Shown here piece after piece: positions 30,501 to 31,975 of a stretch of 31,975 nucleotides of DNA (within the stretch, counting starts at the first letter, position 1; the number at the start of each line of letters is the position of its first letter). This DNA is from an uncultured Collinsella sp. (GTDB lineage Bacteria > Actinomycetota > Coriobacteriia > Coriobacteriales > Coriobacteriaceae), in NCBI GenBank assembly GCA_905209765.1, contig CAJLUE010000016.1, positions 1 to 31,975 of the forward strand, read 5' to 3'. The position numbers were made by a program, and so were the translations under genes. The notes beneath the pieces were generated by a model, which was not told where the DNA came from, did not search any database, and saw only the letters and a list, made by a program, of their open reading frames with translations.

Positions 30501-31421
30501 ATGGATCTTGCGATGGCACAGCGCCTCGTCGATCGCCGTAAAGCTGCCGGGCTTTCTCAGGAGGCGCTTGCTGCCCAGCTGGGCGTAAGCCGCCAGGCTG
30601 TTAGTAAATGGGAGCGCAGCGAGTCCTCACCCGATACCGATAACCTCATTGCGCTCGCCGCGCTGTATGGCGTGTCGTTGGACAAGCTGCTATATGGGGA
30701 GGCGGCCAACGATGCCGACGGCCCGGAGGACGGTAGCGCCGACACCGAGACGGCGGATGTGGCTGACGAGGCTGAGGATTCTGCCGAGCACGCCGATTGC
30801 GGTGACAAACCACTTGTCGATATTTCCCTCGCGCGCGGTATCCACGTCATTGATCCCAATAAAGGCGAGGAAGTCCATGTTGGTTGGAGCGGCATCCATG
30901 TGACCAACGAGCGCAAGGGCGAAGAGGTGCATGTGGGGCCGGGCGGCGTGCATATCGATACGCTTGAGGACGATGGACATAGCGTGCGTACCAATGGCGA
31001 CGGCACCGTCACCATCGACGGCGAGACGTTTTCCAGCTGGAAGGAGGCACACGACAAGCTCGACCATCATGGCAAGCATTTCCACACCAAGGTCGGACGT
31101 GCATGGAACAAATTCCCCTTCCCCGCACTTGTCACTCTCGCCTATCTGGTGCTCGGCATTGTCTACGGCACATGGGGCATGGGGCTTTTCCTCGTCTTTT
31201 TGGTTCCCGTCTACTACGCGATTGGTGACTTTATCGATCGACGCCATTTGTCAAAGCTCACTGAATGCGTCTATCCAGCAGCCGCCATCGCTTGGTTCCT
31301 CTACATGTGGCTCTGTTTGGGACAGCCCCATCCTGCATGGATCATCCTCATCACGATTCCCATCGTAAAGGCGCTCATGCGCTGGTGTCGCAAACAATGG
31401 AAGTGCCGCAAACAGGCCTAA
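30501..31421 (+). CDS. XRE-family helix-turn-helix regulator with C-terminal membrane domain
   Basis: A 306-residue protein. Residues of about 6-65 are an XRE/Cro-type helix-turn-helix (LSQEALAAQLGVSRQAVSKWE). An acidic linker (66-105) follows. Then come two near-identical 15-residue repeats, NKGEEVHVGWSGIHV (120-134) and RKGEEVHVGPGGVHI (138-152), a short beta-rich stretch and His-rich text (DHHGKHFHTK). Four hydrophobic segments (about 207-224, 226-243, 257-274, 279-293) form a membrane domain. The frame is open 24 codons upstream, but this ATG has AAAGGA 7 nt before it and starts the DNA-binding fold. It likely senses a membrane or envelope signal and regulates nearby or own expression. 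No partner gene is adjacent. Confidence 0.87.
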   Translation: MDLAMAQRLVDRRKAAGLSQEALAAQLGVSRQAVSKWERSESSPDTDNLIALAALYGVSLDKLLYGEAANDADGPEDGSADTETADVADEAEDSAEHADCGDKPLVDISLARGIHVIDPNKGEEVHVGWSGIHVTNERKGEEVHVGPGGVHIDTLEDDGHSVRTNGDGTVTIDGETFSSWKEAHDKLDHHGKHFHTKVGRAWNKFPFPALVTLAYLVLGIVYGTWGMGLFLVFLVPVYYAIGDFIDRRHLSKLTECVYPAAAIAWFLYMWLCLGQPHPAWIILITIPIVKALMRWCRKQWKCRKQA

Positions 31422-31470
31422 ACCGCCCCAACCAGCCAGCGCCACTCATCCGACACCGCCCGCCCCTTCC

Positions 31471-31539
31471 AAGTTGCGGTGATATAGGAACTGTTTTGAG
31501 GCTCCAAAGCGCCGAACAGTCCCTATATCACCGCAACTT
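31471..31539. repeat. TTGCGGTGATATAG palindrome, copy 3
   Basis: Twenty-five-bp arms (31471-31495 and 31515-31539) start with AAGTTGCGGTGATATAG and pair in 24 positions including one G-T. The inner part reads GGAACTGTT where copy 1 has TTCC, and the opposite arm has changed to match. Confidence 0.82.
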
Positions 31540-31601
31540 ACAAACAACTGGGCCAGTTCCGGCACGGAGATTAGCATTGAGCTGACCACGCGCCAAGAAA
31601 A

Positions 31602-31741
31602 GGGTCTATTTACTACGTTTAACTCGAGAGAGCCGACCATACCTGCCTTTTTTGAAAATCGACAGGCCTTTTACCTGCGGTTTTATTTTTCGTTTTCCTG
31701 GCATGATTGAGAGTATCCAATTAAACGTAGTAGATAGGCCC
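31602..31741. repeat. Interrupted inverted repeat with CTACTACGTTTAA-type ends
   Basis: Arms 31602-31622 and 31721-31741 (GGGTCTATTTACTACGTTTAA against a complement differing in 2 of 21 positions) enclose 98 bp that are richer in A+T than the surroundings. A small minus-strand frame of 74 codons (31606-31830) runs through it but shows no recognisable domain or ribosome-binding site. It may be a miniature mobile element. The gap between the XRE gene and the next gene (31422-31919) otherwise holds only hairpins. Confidence 0.6.
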
Positions 31742-31841
31742 GTTTTGTGGCATACGACCCATTCAAGCCCAATCTCGAAGGCTAAAGAGAGCCTCTCATC
31801 CACGCCTGCGAGCAGAAGATAGCAAAGCATATCAAAGCAAC

Positions 31842-31874
31842 AAACGCCGGATCGCCCGTAGGTGTCCGGCGTTT
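31842..31874. terminator. Terminator-like hairpin before the right-edge gene
   Basis: A perfect 10-bp stem AAACGCCGGA/TCCGGCGTTT with a 13-nt loop. It lies downstream of the minus-strand gene at the right edge, together with the CCTGCC hairpin, mirroring the paired arrangement at 26076-26191. Confidence 0.6.
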
Positions 31875-31884
31875 GCCCAGATAA

Positions 31885-31921
31885 AACCTGCCAAAATAAA
31901 CCTGTCCCTTTTTGGCAGGTT
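31885..31921 (-). repeat. CCTGCC/GGCAGG hairpin, copy at the right edge
   Basis: Perfect 12-bp arms AACCTGCCAAAA/TTTTGGCAGGTT with a 13-nt loop containing CCTGTCCC. It overlaps the stop codon of the right-edge minus-strand gene, and on that strand ends in GGTTTTATC, so it can act as its terminator. Confidence 0.8.
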
Positions 31922-31975
31922 ACTCGGCGCTTTTGAGGGCGCCGACCATGTCGATCTTGTTGAGGGTACGATTGG
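31920..31975 (-). CDS. C-terminal end of a probable ABC transporter permease (partial)
   Basis: The minus strand encodes the last 17 residues of a protein that enters from the right: NRTLNKIDMVGALKSAE followed by TAA. The ending is typical of FtsX/MacB-type permeases, where a short cytoplasmic tail 'xKIxMVEALKSVE' follows the last membrane helix. With so few residues the family is only a suggestion. The stop codon sits in a CCTGCC hairpin. Confidence 0.5.
   Translation of the reverse strand, partial: NRTLNKIDMVGALKSAE

Noticed and set aside
31606..31830. A 74-codon minus-strand frame crossing the CTACTACGTTTAA element
   Set aside because: No ribosome-binding site, no domain, and it reads through an inverted repeat. 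A short repeat-borne peptide cannot be excluded.

Overview
The window is GC-rich DNA with dense, short-spaced operons and many intergenic palindromes. Gene content points to an anaerobic gut actinobacterium of the class Coriobacteriia, most likely Collinsella or a close relative. The clues are a very long fused acyl-CoA dehydratase activase, a SEC-C methionine aminopeptidase, a Coriobacteria/Clostridia-like phosphofructokinase, a Tat-style lipoprotein of a glutamate-type ABC importer, and several families of intergenic hairpin repeats. No rRNA or tRNA gene is visible, so the genus is an inference.

Left part (1-8 kb, minus strand): a 3-hydroxyacyl-CoA dehydrogenase; a two-gene unit of a TetR regulator and a 1595-residue BadF/HgdC-type activase-dehydratase fusion, with palindromic operator candidates in front of the regulator; and a Cof-type HAD phosphatase. 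From 8 to 10 kb is a nitrogen module, amtB followed by a PII gene. A multi-arm palindrome lies between the two genes and an 11-bp-phased GAAAC-type array lies upstream of amtB. The PII protein lacks the classical T-loop Tyr51. A CmpB-type membrane protein and an HD-domain protein follow as a coupled pair.

Middle part (11.8-20.8 kb): a divergent member of the DXS family with its own terminator; a 220-bp array of three palindromic units; a four-gene amino-acid ABC importer (binding protein, two permeases, ATPase) with an attenuator-like hairpin after the binding-protein gene; a class I glutamine-amidotransferase-fold peptidase of the gamma-Glu-GABA hydrolase family; then, on the minus strand, a three-domain signalling protein (degenerate GGDEF, receiver, HD-GYP) with a stand-alone Hpt protein.

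Right part (20.9-32 kb): an alpha/beta hydrolase, a radical SAM protein, methionine aminopeptidase, a D-2-hydroxyacid dehydrogenase, a structured intergenic segment that may be an RNA, a RelB/DinJ-like antitoxin with a PIN-domain toxin, an M18 aminopeptidase, an Ntn hydrolase related to bile-salt/penicillin V acylases with an N-terminal anchor, phosphofructokinase, a membrane-bound XRE-family regulator, and the last residues of a probable ABC permease at the right edge.

The most striking unexplained content is intergenic. Three copies of a TTGCGGTGATATAG palindrome keep their pairing while the inner sequence changes. Three or four copies of a CCTGCC/GGCAGG hairpin lie next to gene ends. A 180-bp nested palindrome starts inside the last codons of the phosphofructokinase gene. 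An 81-bp-period palindrome array lies between dxs and the ABC importer. No single new defence or biosynthetic system is evident. Several genes carry substitutions at residues that normally define their family's activity.
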